A stretch of 64,000 nucleotides of DNA, from NCBI RefSeq assembly GCF_932526225.1, contig NC_064036.1, positions 9,059,519 to 9,123,518 of the forward strand, read 5' to 3'. The notes beneath the pieces were generated by a model. It did no database searches and had not been told where the DNA came from. It saw nothing but the letters and a program-made list of their open reading frames with translations. The stretch is from Nematostella vectensis. Lineage: Eukaryota > Cnidaria > Anthozoa > Actiniaria > Edwardsiidae. Numbering within the stretch: the first letter of the stretch is position 1; each line of letters opens with the position of its first letter. Positions 32,601 through 45,617 of the stretch are shown one piece after another. The position numbers and the translations under genes were made by a program.

Positions 32601-33375
32601 GCTATGGTGACTACTTCATGTAACCATATTAAAGTGTATCATAATAGTATATTATATAGTATTATAATTAATTTTCATATCTTTCCCTTTATTTTCCTGT
32701 ATTCGCCTGTGTTTTACAGTACACCAAAAACTGGAAATCGACTCTGCCAAATTTTCGTCTTTAATAAGACTTTTTCAGGGCAGACTGAAGAAGGTGAATC
32801 GTTACAAGCTTATTTACATCAGAATAGTGGCGCGAGACGCAAAAACATTACAACTGACAAAAACGCGCATTTTCTAGAATAGCGCGCGCTATGGATAAAA
32901 AGAATTTACACATCTCTACGTGGGTTCCTACTACAAAAAAAGTCATCACTATTAAGACCCCGCGGGTAGATAGACTTAAGCTGTATTCTCCTCTATCCCC
33001 CTGTATTCCCCTGTATTCTTCTGTATTCTCCTGTATTTCCCTTTATTCTCCTGTATTTTTCTGTAATACAGGGAAATAAAGGGGAATACAGGGAAATACA
33101 GGAGAATACAAGGAAATACAGGGAAATACAGGGGAATACAGGAGAATACAGGGAAATACAGGAGAATACAGGGAAATACAGTATAATACAGGAGAATACA
33201 GGGAAATACAGGAGAATACAGGGAAATACTGGAGAATACAGGGAAATACAGGGAATTACAGGGGAATACAGGGGAATACAGGAGAATACAATACAATATA
33301 ACACTATAATCTGATAATATGAATACACGAAAATGATACACTTTAATATGGTTACATGAAGTACTTACCGAAGCT
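32601..33375. mobile_element. Inverted-repeat element with an internal palindromic minisatellite
   Basis: ACTACTTCATGTAACCATAT and TAAAGTGTATCAT at about 32611-32645 are mirrored at about 33328-33365 (ATGATACACTTTA, ATATGGTTACATGAAGT). Between them, repeats of CTGTATTC(C/T)C at 32980-33065 flip to GGGAATACAG at 33066-33290, forming one large hairpin. The right arm ends about 240 bp before the CDKAL1 start codon. Confidence 0.75.
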
Positions 33376-33613
33376 ATTACCCAACACCACTTGCAGTCAA
33401 AATTCAAAATGGCGGCCGAAACAAGATGCCCACGTGAAATAGGATTTTAGGTAAAAAAAATACAGTCTTGCTTGAACTTATAGCTTTTTAGGATACTGGA
33501 AAGACTACTGTGAAGCTTAAAGCTAATGTTTTAAAATCAATTTCAAAAAACCGTATTTTTTGCTGCTTGTGTTTTGGAGAATTCTATTCAACCCTGGAAT
33601 AGAGTTGTGAAAA

Positions 33614-36600
33614 ATGCCTTCCTGCGACAGTGAAATAACTGACATCGAGGACTTTGTAATTCACGAGGACGTCACACCAGTAAACAGAACAAACGCGCGA
33701 AAAGACGTTTTACCGAAGAGCAGAAAACTAGCTAAAAAGGATCGCGTGAAAGAAGAAGAAGAAGTTCCTGTGGGCGATAGTATTATCCCTGGAACACAGA
33801 GCATTTATGTCCGCACGTGGGGATGCTCACATAATAACAGTGATAGCGAATACATGGCGGGACAACTGGCTGCTTATGGATACAAAATTACAGGTTAGAC
33901 CATCTTACGAACCCTGTGGTCATGTAGACGATGATTTTAAAGGAAAAAAAATACAAATAATAGCTAAGGCTTAGGCGTAAGGCATACGTTGAACCGAACT
34001 TGAAACTAATTCAGTTGAACCTATTGTTATGGAAATAGGTATATGGAAGGTAAAACGTTCACCCCAGAGTTGAATGCCCTTTTTATCCAATCAAATGTCA
34101 AGATATATTTATCCCTAGGTTAGCGTTAACCTGCTTTTTAGGAACCTGCCCCTTATTTAAACTGATAGGGCAAGACAAGAACAATTTATCTCAGATTGTA
34201 TTCTTTGACTCATTAAGAACAGAGCATCAAACTGTGTGACTTTAAAGTTTGCTGTTGCATTATCCTAGACGATGAGCAATGTGCAGACTTATGGCTACTC
34301 AATAGTTGTACTGTGAAAAGTCCAGCTGAAGATGGCTTCCGTAATGCCATCAAGAAGGCCAAGGAACAAGGGAAACATCTAGTTGTAGCAGGGTGTGTGC
34401 CTCAAGGCCAACCAAGACACGACACAGTCAAAGGAATAAGTGTTGTTGGGGTAAGATACCACTAATAGTTTGAAAAGATCCTTTTGCAATCTTTTATATA
34501 GTGTTTTTTAGAAATTATATCCATTCAAATGTTTTAATATTATATTTAAAAACAAGTTATTGATATTAGTTATTGATATTATTATTGGATTGATCCCTAC
34601 AGGTGCAGCAAATTGACAGAGTTGTTGAAGTTGTAGAAGAAACTTTAAAAGGTCAAGTATCTTTATAGCTTGGCAAAAACATGTCTTGTTAGCAAGATAG
34701 GTATTCAACCTCCTCTTTATTGCTCTTAAATATGAGTTCTCCATTGGGCTTACCAGTGTATGTGGGTTACCTGTGCATTTAGCTTCCCTGTGTATGTAGG
34801 TTACCTGTGTAATGTGGGGTACCATTGTATGAAGGTTACCTGGGTATGTGGGTTACCTGGGTATTTGGGTAACCTGTGTATGTAGGTTAACCGGATATTT
34901 GGGTTACCTGTGTATGAAGGTTACCTGGGTGTTTGAATTACCTGTCTATTTGGGTTGCCTGGGTAAGTGGGTTATCTGAATATATAGGTTACCTGGATAT
35001 TTGGGTTACCTGTGTATGTGGGTTACCTGAGTATTTGGGTTACCTGTGTATATAGATTACCTGGATATTTGAATTACCTGTCTATTTGGGTTGCCTAGGT
35101 AAGTGGGTTATCTGAATATATAGGTTACCTGGATATTTGGGTTACCTGTGTATGTGGGTTACCTGAGTATTTGGGTTACCTGTGTATATATAGGTTACCT
35201 GGATATTTGAATTACCTGTCTATTTGGGTTGCCTGGGTAAGTGGGTTATCTGAATATATAGGTTACCTGGATATTTGGGTTACCTCTGTATATGGTTAAC
35301 CTGGATTGGTTTACCAGTGTACTGTGTATGTAGGTTAGCTGGGTATCTGGATTACCTGTGTACAGTATGTAGTTTACCTGTATATTTAGGTTACCTGTGT
35401 ATATTGGTCAACTTGGTTGAGTTTCCTGCATATAAAGGTTACCTGGCTATTTGGGCTTACCTGGTAGGGGTTGTGAGATGCAAGTACTGTACATATTGAG
35501 GATATATACTTCCTTTGTTATAAAGCTTTATTGTAGGATAATTTTTTTCCTCCAGGTCACACTGTTCGTTTGTTTGGTCAGAAGAAGGCAGATGGTAAAA
35601 AGACAGGGGGTGCCTCACTGGATTTGCCGAAGATCCGCAAAAATCCACTCGTTGAAATTATTGCCATTAATACTGGGTAGAGTATTATCTACTTTAATTA
35701 CACCACATTTTATTATTGCTGTATAACTCAAACATACAGAGAGAAACATTATCACACAGAGAATTAATCTTTGAGGAGAGGATGGTGCTTGTCTTTAGAA
35801 ATGTCAAAATTTTACTTCTTAAAATATTCTTAGGATGAGATTATGTATCCTATATATATTAACTTCGAATTCTTTCCTCTCATTACATTGAATCAGCAAC
35901 ATATTACAGCAAATGACATTTATTTATTTTTAGATGTCTAAATCAATGCACTTATTGCAAGACCAAACATGCAAGGGGGGACCTGGGTAGTTACCCACCA
36001 GAGGAAATTGTCAATAGGGCCAAACAAGCTTTTAACGGTGAGTGCAAATGCTTGGTCCAAGGTGTTGATACATACAAAACAAGCTCCCACTTGTGATCCA
36101 CTTGTGGTGGGGCTATACTGTCGCTGAATAATTGTTGCACAACTGCAGAAAAATCAAAACCATCTCTCATCTGGGGATAGCGCAGTCAATCACACCACCG
36201 TGACCCATCCGTTTTCTTGTTTTGTGTAGTAAAATTTTATGACATGACAGTGAAAACATAAAAGGCATTGACTGGCATAGATGGTTGATTGACTATGTGC
36301 TATTCCCAGACAAGACAAGGATTTTGGATTCAATGAGCTTGTGCAACAAAAAACAAACAAAACAAAATTTCAGAGGTCTAAAGAGGGGGCATTGAAAAGT
36401 TTATCGATTTTGAAAAGGGGGGCACTGATTCCTTTGGGTGTTGTCCCTTCTATATAATTTGACCAAATCAAATCAGACTGTATGGTTCAATGAGTCTTGG
36501 TCTGGGGGCAGTTATTTGGCTTCAACAATCCAGATGCAAACCTGTGTATGTAGCTACTGTGCATGTGCGAGTAGTTCGAGAGATGTGCGAGAGTGAGTAT

Positions 36601-39600
36601 GTTCATGTAGTATGCTGGGAACTTCGTTCTTCGGGAGAAAATCGGACATCGATCGTTTTTTGAATTAGCTTTGAATCGCTTCTAAAAAAGATCCTATTTT
36701 TTTCTGAAGATTTAGAGATTTTGTCAAAACAATTCCTACATTATTCGCTGCATCAGAAAGTTTGAAACAAATTGATTATTATATCTCGAGCTCACTCTTT
36801 TTCGAGCTGTAATCGTTCAGCCTTACAACTAGTTATTGATTTATAGAATGCTCGTGTATTTTATCATGTTTTCGGCAGAATGATAGTTTTGCCTTTTCCT
36901 AGATTGTAAACGTGCACACCTATCAGTAAAGGGACTATTTGTGTTTAAAATTTTAGTTCTAGTCCGGAAAAGAAGCTGAAATTTAGCATTAGACGGCTGT
37001 GAAAATCCTTGTCAGTGTAGCGTAGTTGGTAGAGCATCACCTTGAAATTAAATTTTCATGTCCAGTGTGATGAAATTTTTTCTTCTTCCTTTTTTTTTCT
37101 CTTTCACGTTTTTCCTAGACTTTTTGAGAATGCTCATTCTTGAATAAAAATATTATCCCGTTTATTTATTTTTTTATTAATCCATAATCAAGAATTTTGC
37201 TAATCAATCATGCCAACAATTTGAAAACATCTTTTGACAATCTAAATGTGCAAACTATTATTGCTAAATATGTTGTATGTACGGTGTATATACTTGAAAT
37301 TACAGTTAAACATTTCTTAAAATATAATAGTTGTTGCAGTAGCTACATGTACTATTGCACTACATGCAACATTTGGGGGGGGGGGGAATTTTTGTTCCTC
37401 CTTCCTTGCTGCCCATCCCCCCTCAGGATATTAAATTAACTTTTCCCTATTGCCTATCAGTATTTGTGTACAGCATGTATTGTTGTGTATTGGTAGAGGG
37501 TGTGGTGGAAATGTGGCTCACATCGGAGGACACTGGTGCTTATGGTAAAGACATTGGTGTGACACTACCTGAGTTACTATGGCAACTTGTTAAAGTCATC
37601 CCAGAAGGCGGGAGAATGCGTATCGGCATGACCAATCCACCTTATATACTGGAGCACCTTGAGGTATTTAAATTTGACGAGTGATTTCTCTTTATTATGA
37701 AGCAGAAACAGACAAAAACTCTCAATAGCTGATTTAATTCACTGTGATTATAGCTGATTTGATTCACTGTGATTATAGCTGATTTAATACACCATGATTA
37801 TAGCTGATTTAATTCACCGTGATTATAGCTGATTTAATTCACTGTGATTATAGCTGATTTAATTCACCGTGATTATAGCTGATTTAATTCACCATGTTTA
37901 TAGTTGATTTAATTCACTATGATTATAGTGGATTTAATTCACTATGATTATAGCAGATTTAATTCACCGTGATTATAACTGATTTAATTCACCATGATTA
38001 TAGTTGATTTAATTCACTATGATTATAGTAGGTTTAATTTACCATGATTATAGCGAATTTTATTCACCATGATTATAGCTGATTAAATTCAACACATAGT
38101 TTGGCATCTCATTTGCATATGAAACCATGTATCAAAAGACTTTAAACACAAGGTTCCGCTATAAAAGTGAAAGCTCCTCCCACCCCATGGCTCGAATTTG
38201 CCATTATAATCAGAACACTGCCACGCTAGCGGTCACAAATCATAAGCCTCCTGTAAAATTACTTATCTCTGAGCCTCAGTCGTTTGGAATAAAACTATTT
38301 TTGCACAGGTAACAAGACAGTTGTGTTAAGAGATTGATAAGTTTGTGATTTGCTGTCCACTCACCTTTTCTGTGCAAAATTTAGAATTTTAGGCTGTCCA
38401 TAATCTAACGCATCTGCATAAATTATTATTGCACTGTGATGAAAATGCTCGTATTTTAGAGCGTGCACAGCTTGGTATAGCGTTTTTTTTTTTACTATAA
38501 ATAGGAACATTTTATGTGGACAAGTCTAGGAATGATATTTAATTTGGTTAAGAATATGAAATTTGAACTTAGCACTCAGGGCAATTTTTCCTGACATGAT
38601 GCATTGATGGCTGATTGGTAACTAATTGTTCTCGAGCCTGGGGGTGGGAGGAGCTTTCCCTTTTATAGTGGAACCTCCTGTTTCAGCAGAGACTCACTCA
38701 GATCCTACACTTGAAAAAAATTGGACTCTCCTTTGTTGGTCATCCCTCTTATGTAAGGACATCTTATTGATGATAGACCACCTAAACACTAGTATTTTTG
38801 CCTGCTGTAGCATTTTTCAATTGAATAAGCTACTAACAGTCACCTTTTTATAATTTGCTGGGGAATATTTTGAGAGACTTGACTTAATTATGTAAATCAG
38901 TGGTGATGGGATTGTCCCAAAAGTGGGGGGGGGGGGGGGGGGGGGGGGCAACATGGGTTGAGGGATTGTGATTTAGAAGGGGGAAGGGGGTTTCCTGGGT
39001 TTGTACAGATAAAAATGATATAAAAAGTTTAAAATATATAATGTCATCTTTTATCATCTTTAATCGTTTATGTTCCAACACTTATAACATAATAATATTA
39101 ATGTACATATGAAAAAGGCACATTCATTTTAAAAAAAACACACACACACTTGCTCAGAAAAGTGGGGGGAGGGCAAGCACCTCGCCCGTCCCTGTCCTCC
39201 ACCCCTGTAAATGCTATCATACTTTTTTATTCGTAGGAGATGGCCAAGATATTAAACCATCCCCGTGTGTATTCCTTCCTGCATGTGCCAGTACAGAGTG
39301 CCTCTACTAATGTACTCGCTGACATGAAGAGGGAGTACATCGCTGAGGATTTTGAGCATGTAGTCAACTACCTTAGACAACGGTGAGTTACACACTTGCT
39401 ATCATATTAAGCAGAATCAGGGGTTATAGATATTTTATTTTTAGCATAACAAACTATTAAGTGTACAGTAAAGTGTGCTTGAAGTTTTCAAGTTACCTGT
39501 GATGCATGCGTAAGGGTTGAAACTCTACGATTCTTTTAGCATCAAGCAGATGACCAAGAGAAACATAAGGTTTTATGTGCAAAGAAAGAGCAACACATTG

Positions 39601-42600
39601 CTTTAAAGAAGGCCAATCAAGTTCCCATTTAATCTGATTCAATCAAAGCATCCATTTCCATCTTCTTATTGAAGCTCCCAACTAAAAAAATATTTTTTTA
39701 TCAAATATTAATGTTATTTTTTTGACAGTATGGAGACCATTATTTTATGTTTTGATGTAAAATAAATATTAAAGGATTGGCTGATGAAGATTACATTAAG
39801 CATGGAAATAAATAAACACATGGTCAAAGAGTTATGTTGTACTTCTTTTTCTTTTCTTTAATTTTAAAGCTGCCACAGTAATAATATAGACCCTCTCTAT
39901 GTTCCAGAGTTCCAGATCTTACTATTGCCACGGACCTGATTTGTGGCTTTCCCACAGAAACCGAAGATGACTTCCAGAAAACTTTGGATCTTGTAAAAAA
40001 GTACAAGTTTCCAAGTTTGTTTATCAATCAATTTTACCCACGACCTGGAACCCCTGCAGCAAGAATGAAGCGACTCCCAACAGAAGAGGTTAGCCTTAAA
40101 GATTGTCTTTTTGTTAAAAGTAAAATAATTTTGTGACTATTGCTTGAAGAAAGTGTAAAAAAGAAATCGTGTCTTTATGTATGTTGCTGGCTGGACAATC
40201 ATTAAGAGTAAAAAAAAGTCATACAGTTCACAGTACAATTAAGTGTTCTGTCACCAACATTATTCAACAATGATTCAACTTCCTTTTTCTTTTCATTCCA
40301 AGATTATAGTTCACCTTAAATGGTTTTTGATAACCTTGTTTATATTTTCAAACACTCTAGGGTCAAACATTATTATAAGATAAACCCAAGGCTTTATCTA
40401 TTTTCTTTCAACATACATTACATGTCTTTGTCTTGGATATCAGGGGCCTAAACCACTGTCCTCTTATACATCAGAATGTCTATTGTATTTTTTTGTTATT
40501 TTGCTGCCTTCATGCTAACAGTTTTAACAAAAATACTTTATTGACACCATTTAGAAGAGATAGCTACATATATTACAATATATACAAATATAGCGTTCAA
40601 TTCGACATGTTTGAACATGACATGGAAGACCATGCCCCTCTATGCTGTCAAGTCGACATGCTTGAACATGACATGGAAGACCATGGTGAGAAAGGGCATG
40701 GCCAGTGTGATCATCACTGTCTTGAGAGTGGTGAGCTCCATGCCTAACAGTTTGATACCTGTGAATATGGATATGTCTTCCAACATCTCGTTCTTAGCTC
40801 TTCTAGACGTGAACATGAACTGCCCCTTCCTTTGCTCTTCGAACTTCAGGCGTGAGATGGTCTCCTTCAGGGAGTGGATGCAGTTGTTGGTTTTCCCAAT
40901 TATTATGAGGGGGCTGTATAGAGCAAGTAGCTCCATGGAGAAGATGATGGCTGCCAAAACAACTTTGATCTCTTTGTAATAGTCAATCACGACATCCTTG
41001 TGCTCATGGCCAACCTCGACTTGTTGTACCTTGCGGTGTGAGCTTGGCTGGCCTAGGAAAGGCATCTGCAGAGGAAAAGGTGACACAAGTTTACAAGACA
41101 GAACAAAAAGTAGCAGCACCAACAATAGCAACGAAAACATCCCCAATAGCAGCAGCAGAAACAAAGACAACGACAATAACACACATATGTGACAGACAAT
41201 TAAGGGCTTGGAAGACTTTCGTATAGATTTTTACCCTCACCTGTGGCAAGGCTAGGATGACTGGTAGACCACCTTTCTGGTGCTGAGTCATGTTCATCAA
41301 CGAGATCCACTTCCCCAAGCCCGCGGATAGGTTGTCTCCCCCACTGATGATGGACGAGGCGGGCGTGGTGAAGTAGATGTGGGTGTATTTAGTAGCACCC
41401 CACATCTCCACCCATGAGATGATGCCGGGCACAAAAATTACCACCATGTACCCGAGATAGAACACAAGTAGCGCTTGGAACGCTTTCTGGAAGTCGTCTA
41501 TCATCGCGATGATGTCGATGAACTCATCCCTAGCTCTTGCCACGTCTGTGTCCGGCCACTTCTGGATATTCTCCTTGTAGGAGCGTGCTTGCGCGTACAG
41601 CAAGTACAAGACCAAGAGCAGCGCGAAGACCACCGATAGACTTAGTAAGCGGTTGAGCACCGCCAGCACCGTGCTGATTACCACGGTCCTTGTCTCGAAT
41701 GTCTTTTCGGTCATCGTGGGGATATTCATCTCACAGGCCCGTAGTGCGACCGGGAACACGACAGTGAAGAGGACTATATAAATGCAGTGCTTTAGAAGCT
41801 TGTTTCGGATGTGGTTCCAGTAGCGCCTTGTGAGTCGTATCTGGCCAAGCACTCGCTCGATGTGCCTCTTCCTAAAGTACACCGTCCCCACGAGGTAGAA
41901 AAGCGGGTATCGGAGATTCCATAGGACATTCTTCAACGAGGTAATTGTCAACCCCCATTCCTCGTCCTCGAGTGTTTTGGTCTTAAACACCCCTAAATTA
42001 TAGAGGAAATACGTGAACATGGCAACCAAAACAAGGTATTGCAACCCGCGCAGGAAAAGCTTGAATTGCTTCGCCGCGCTTCGTGGTATTCGCTGCACTG
42101 CGAGCATGATGAACCAGTTAAGCAAGCGAAGCTCCCTCGAGTCAAGTCTTAGATTCATGATCGCGTCTTCGCTGTCCTTTTTCGCCATCAAGGCTTGGTC
42201 TTCCTCGTCGATCTCTAACTCTGGGATCTCACCTTCGTGTATCTCCACTATTGAAATCATTGAGTTGGAGTCTTTTTCAGGTTTTTCATCCACAAGCTCC
42301 ACAACATACTTGTCATCTATCGCCTCTTTTTCGGGAACTTCATTCTTATCATCAATATCGATAGCAATTACTGCGTCGGTCTCGCAGTTAATCGAATACA
42401 CCTTTCCGGCATTTTGTGTCTTTGAGTTTTGAGAACCCATAATGAATTACAGCCAGTAGCTCTTAATAAAGAGTGTATGCAACACCAGCAAAGAGTACAG
42501 TGCTAACAGAGCCTCCTCGTCGTCTGATTTCCGCTGAATAACAGTGTTAAATCATAGAAGAAGCTACGTTTTCTGTTCTTGCAAAACAAGGGTTAATGAA

Positions 42601-45600
42601 AGTGAAACTGTATATCTAGACTGATTGAAACGAGGCCGGGGATTCCCCGAAACTGACTGTTCTAGGATGCTATTGGCTGAGAGCGTTCTTGTGTTACGCG
42701 AGTAACGCAAAACGTTTCACTTTGACCTTTTTTTAAATAGTAAAAGAGTTTTTAAAGCATATAAATAATATATAAAAACAGTAAAATAACCATTGCTCAG
42801 CAATCCTAATTAGCCATCTCCGACATCACAAGCCCATACAAAAATTGTTTATAATTAGCTAACCCTATGTGACGAAATGTTTTTTACACGGCTCTAACTA
42901 GCTCTAGCGATCTTGTTTTGAATCTTGTGTCTACCCAGGGAAGTCCCTACTTCTTAGGTCTACGGTATACCTAAGCGGAACGGCTAAACTTCAGAATACC
43001 CATGCAATAATATCATTTTGCTTGTGTTTACTGACTCGTTCTCTGCCTTTGTTGACAGGTATTCTGAAATTGCTTCGCGGAAACGCTTGTATCATTTATG
43101 AATTTAGAAGTATTTGTTTCGAGTTTATTGTGTCGGTTACGCAACACTGAGTATAATATAAGGTTAAGGTCCTGGATAGTCAAAAACTTGCAAGAAAGAC
43201 TATATGACATCAGAAAATTTGAAAGATAGCAAAAAAATAACACGAATTCACAAGCATACGAAGACAGTATTGCGGTGAACATTGTGTTCGTATTGCGGCA
43301 GTTATTTTCATCTTGCAAATCAATTTGCAAACCCAATTTCTTTGTGAAAAAAAATAAGCATTGCCTAAAACTGTCTTTGGCGTATTTCTTCCATAAATTG
43401 TTGCAGTATAATAAATCCGCTTGAACATCTGCAAAATTCGATCCATCTTACAATGAATACGGCTTCATTCTATTAGTAAAATTTAGAATAATCTATGGAA
43501 ATCTATGTTTTTCGAAATGAAACGATAATATTCAAAGTTAGACACAAACAACAATGTCACGCAAATAGGATCCTTTGCAAAAAAGCTTGCTTGTTCTTTT
43601 CCCTACCTGTGAGAAAGACTAGACATCTCAACCTACAACTCACCGTGTTGACAAGCTTTTTACTGACAAATTCTTCAAGCAATAGTTGTCAAGCTAATAG
43701 ATTTCAAGCTGCAATCAAGTAATAACATAGCCTGAGCTTTCATAATGAATCCCTTGCCCAGGGTAAAAAGTAAATCACAAATGTTACTAGTACTTTTCTT
43801 TTCTAAGGTCAAGCGACGCACCAGAGAAGTGTCGAAGCTGTTTCAATCGTATACTACCTACGACCACAAGGTACGTTGGCCCTTCCATTGACATTAGGGA
43901 AGGGGGCATCGTGGCGGGGACGGGGAGGATGAAGAGTGTATAAACGAAGGCTGGACGGAGGGATCGATAGCCGTATTCAAGAGATGGATTGTGTGACCAG
44001 ATGAAATTTCTATCTCCATAGTAAAATAAATCTGCTTGAATCAGTCTAAAATCCAATCCACCCGACCGGGTTCATTTCATTGCGAAAGCATGAGTAACAC
44101 AATATTCAAAGTAAAACCCAAACAGCAGGGTCAAGAATGTCAAATCCAGTGTCGCTCGCTCAGTTGTCCACAATCTGTCACCAATATTTTCCGCAACACT
44201 GAAGAAAATTATGAAATCAGCGCTTTCAGTGCAATACAAATATTCAGATAATATTCGAATTAGCTGGTTTTCTATCTCAAACAGCTATAGTGTTTCAGTC
44301 TGTAGTGTTTGGCTTTTTTAGGATTCGAGAGAATGATAAAAACGTGTGGCTCGCGATAATTATTGGTTAAATGTTATTAAAAAAAATTCAACAACAATAG
44401 TTGCAACAATAAACAACAATACAAAACAGAAAATGGGAAGTTGCAACGGGACACAAGAAATTGAGTGCGGGTCTCCTCAAGAAACCCAGGTTCCAAAGGT
44501 TACCTAGTTTTTTTATTTCCTCTGCAGGTTGGAGCTGTACAGGAGGTTCTTGTCACTGAAGAGTCTCACGACGGAGTGCATTACGTTGGCCACAATAAGG
44601 CCTATGATCAGGTACACATGTGCAAGCAAGTAGATGTCCTTATTCTTTTTCAGAAAAACGCGTACTTACGTACTCTCTTCCGAAATATATTATAACCGTC
44701 ATGTTGTGGTTGATGTTGTACTGTTTGTACTCAGTGTTGTATGATTTTGCGTGGTGCTTGAAGATGCTGCTTTTTTATGTTTTCGCCTATGTAAGTAAAT
44801 TGAATTTTTCTGAAAATTTAAGACGCTCCCTCGATGTTTGCGATGAGGTTATTGATCAAATTTTTTCTATTTATCTATCGTTGTTACCGTTTCTTTTTAG
44901 CGGATTGTGGAATCTAAAGGTGATCAAATCTGACTCTAAAAGACCCTGGTTCCCATTTTTGCATGACGAATATTTTGCCACCGCAAAAAATCACGTTAAA
45001 TAAGGTATACATATTTCAGAGTTGCAAAATAGATGTACTTGAATCAGTAAAAGAAATTGAACCCAATCTACAATAAAAAACACTCATACCGTACATGATC
45101 TAATAAACGCCGGGAGTGTCATTAAATCTCGATGGACCGAAGGGGGGGGGGTGTTTATTTACGGTATTCTATTGCATGAATATCAAGCAATTCATGGATA
45201 TTTTAGATAGTCAGTTTCAAATATTCAAAGCTAGCCCTCGCAAGTCGGATCTAGGGCTACGGTCGTGATATGGAAAGGTGTTTGCGGATTGTGATATCTG
45301 AAGGTCGGCACTAACTCTCTCTAGGTGCTCGTGAAAAAAGATGAGGGCGAACTGATGGGGAAGATTGTCAAGGTTGAGATGACGTCATCCGGGAAGCACT
45401 ACCTGATGGGAAGGGTCATGCAAGATGAGCCCGCACGCTCTCCCGGACTCACACAGCCGCTACCAAAAGGCGCGGTCAGCGGCATGACAACAGAGAAACT
45501 TCAGATGGAGAGCCCGCAATCGCATAATAAATGGGTGAAGCTGGCAGCGGTTGTACTCTTGCTGGCTGTCCTAGCGGACGCCGTGAGGCTTGCATTATCC

Positions 45601-45615
45601 TGGGCCTGGGGCTAA
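33614..45615 (+). CDS. CDKAL1: CDKAL1-type threonylcarbamoyladenosine tRNA methylthiotransferase, 11 exons
   Basis: The enzyme adds a methylthio group to t6A37 of tRNA-Lys(UUU), giving ms2t6A, using two 4Fe-4S clusters and S-adenosylmethionine; it sits on the ER membrane. Exons: 33614-33893, 34269-34450, 34603-34651, 35556-35676, 35934-36037, 37497-37663, 39237-39382, 39908-40088, 43808-43870, 44528-44611, 45325-45615; 555 residues (human about 579). The N-terminal MTTase domain holds Cys71 ([10 protein letters not shown]), Cys107 (LNSCTVK) and Cys136 (AGCVPQ). The radical-SAM motif CLNQCTYC spans Cys212, Cys216 and Cys219. Further blocks are [19 protein letters not shown] and [16 protein letters not shown]. 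Exons 9-11 give a TRAM domain, and the last ~27 residues form a tail anchor ([16 protein letters not shown]...), as in animal CDKAL1. All key cysteines are present. Intron 8 harbours an antisense gene. An AATAAA lies at 46034. Confidence 0.97.
34745..35465. repeat. GGTTACCTGNGTATNTG minisatellite in CDKAL1 intron 3
   Basis: Units of about 17 bp (GGGTTACCTGTGTATGT, GGTTACCTGGATATTT) run for about 700 bp. A larger unit of about 130 bp, recognisable by GAATTACCTGTCTATTTGGG and GTGGGTTATCTGAATATATA, recurs three times between about 34930 and 35270. Confidence 0.88.
37005..37075 (+). repeat. tRNA-like 5' half (possible SINE head) in CDKAL1 intron 5
   Basis: TAGCGTAGTTGGTAGAGCAT is a near-perfect tRNA D-arm with Pol III A box. 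No T-arm follows at the expected distance, so this is not a functional tRNA gene. Confidence 0.4.
37724..38092. repeat. 25-bp tandem repeat in CDKAL1 intron 6
   Basis: About 15 copies of ATAGCTGATTTAATTCACCG/TGATT run head to tail. Variants change the CACTG/CACCG/CACCA positions. The array begins about 60 bp after the exon 6 donor but does not include exon sequence. Confidence 0.93.
38905..39215 (+). repeat. Dispersed G-rich repeat shared with 58770-58975
   Basis: A poly-G tract, GGGATTGTGATTTAGAAGGG, TTTGTACAGATAAAA and GCTCAGAAAAGTGGGGG with AGGGCAAGCACC occur here. The order poly-G, GTACAAATAAAACTGAT, GCTGAGAAAAGTGGGGGAGG and ACAAGCGCCC occurs at 58770-58975 in the same orientation. Confidence 0.6.
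40537..40542 (-). promoter_or_regulatory. Polyadenylation signal for the nested 7-TM gene
   Basis: TTTATT on the plus strand reads AATAAA on the minus strand, about 100 nt past the stop codon at 40640. Confidence 0.5.
40640..42440 (-). CDS. Seven-transmembrane protein, possibly gustatory-receptor-like, nested in CDKAL1 intron 8
   Basis: Two exons on the minus strand, 42440-41241 and 41065-40640, join in phase 0 at a CCACAG/GTGAGG donor and a CTCTGCAG acceptor to give 541 residues. I predict seven membrane segments at about 129-151, 171-188, 216-234, 253-283, 321-345, 432-457 and 511-534. The long acidic N-terminus (about 128 residues) has no signal peptide. It begins MGSQNSK, which fits an N-myristoylation site. 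An intracellular N-terminus with seven segments and a loop rich in polar residues before segments 6-7 is the topology of the insect gustatory-receptor/Grl superfamily, which has cnidarian members. The C-terminal segment ([20 protein letters not shown]) is the part most like that family, but the TYhhhhhQF signature is not clear. The gene is real with good confidence; the family is tentative. It lies wholly inside an intron of CDKAL1 on the opposite strand. Confidence 0.75.
42598..42609. promoter_or_regulatory. ISRE/IRF-like site upstream of the nested 7-TM gene
   Basis: GAAAGTGAAACT matches the interferon-stimulated response element pattern GAAANNGAAACT, about 160 bp upstream of the 7-TM start codon. 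A related half-site, GTTTCACTTT, is at 42714-42723. Binding is not shown by sequence alone. Confidence 0.3.
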
Positions 45616-45617
45616 TG

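Noticed and set aside
32976-33407. Ser/Tyr/Pro/Val-rich open frames of 111-143 codons
   Set aside because: They come from the CTGTATTCCC minisatellite within the inverted-repeat element.
33614-33893. CDKAL1 as a bacterial-type MiaB or a CDK5RAP1
   Set aside because: The [10 protein letters not shown] and CLNQCTYC motifs, the TRAM domain and the C-terminal membrane anchor match CDKAL1 rather than those relatives.
42013-42432. 139-codon open frame opposite the 7-TM gene
   Set aside because: It is the antisense shadow of the acidic N-terminus of the 7-TM protein; its Ser/Ile richness follows from the opposite strand.
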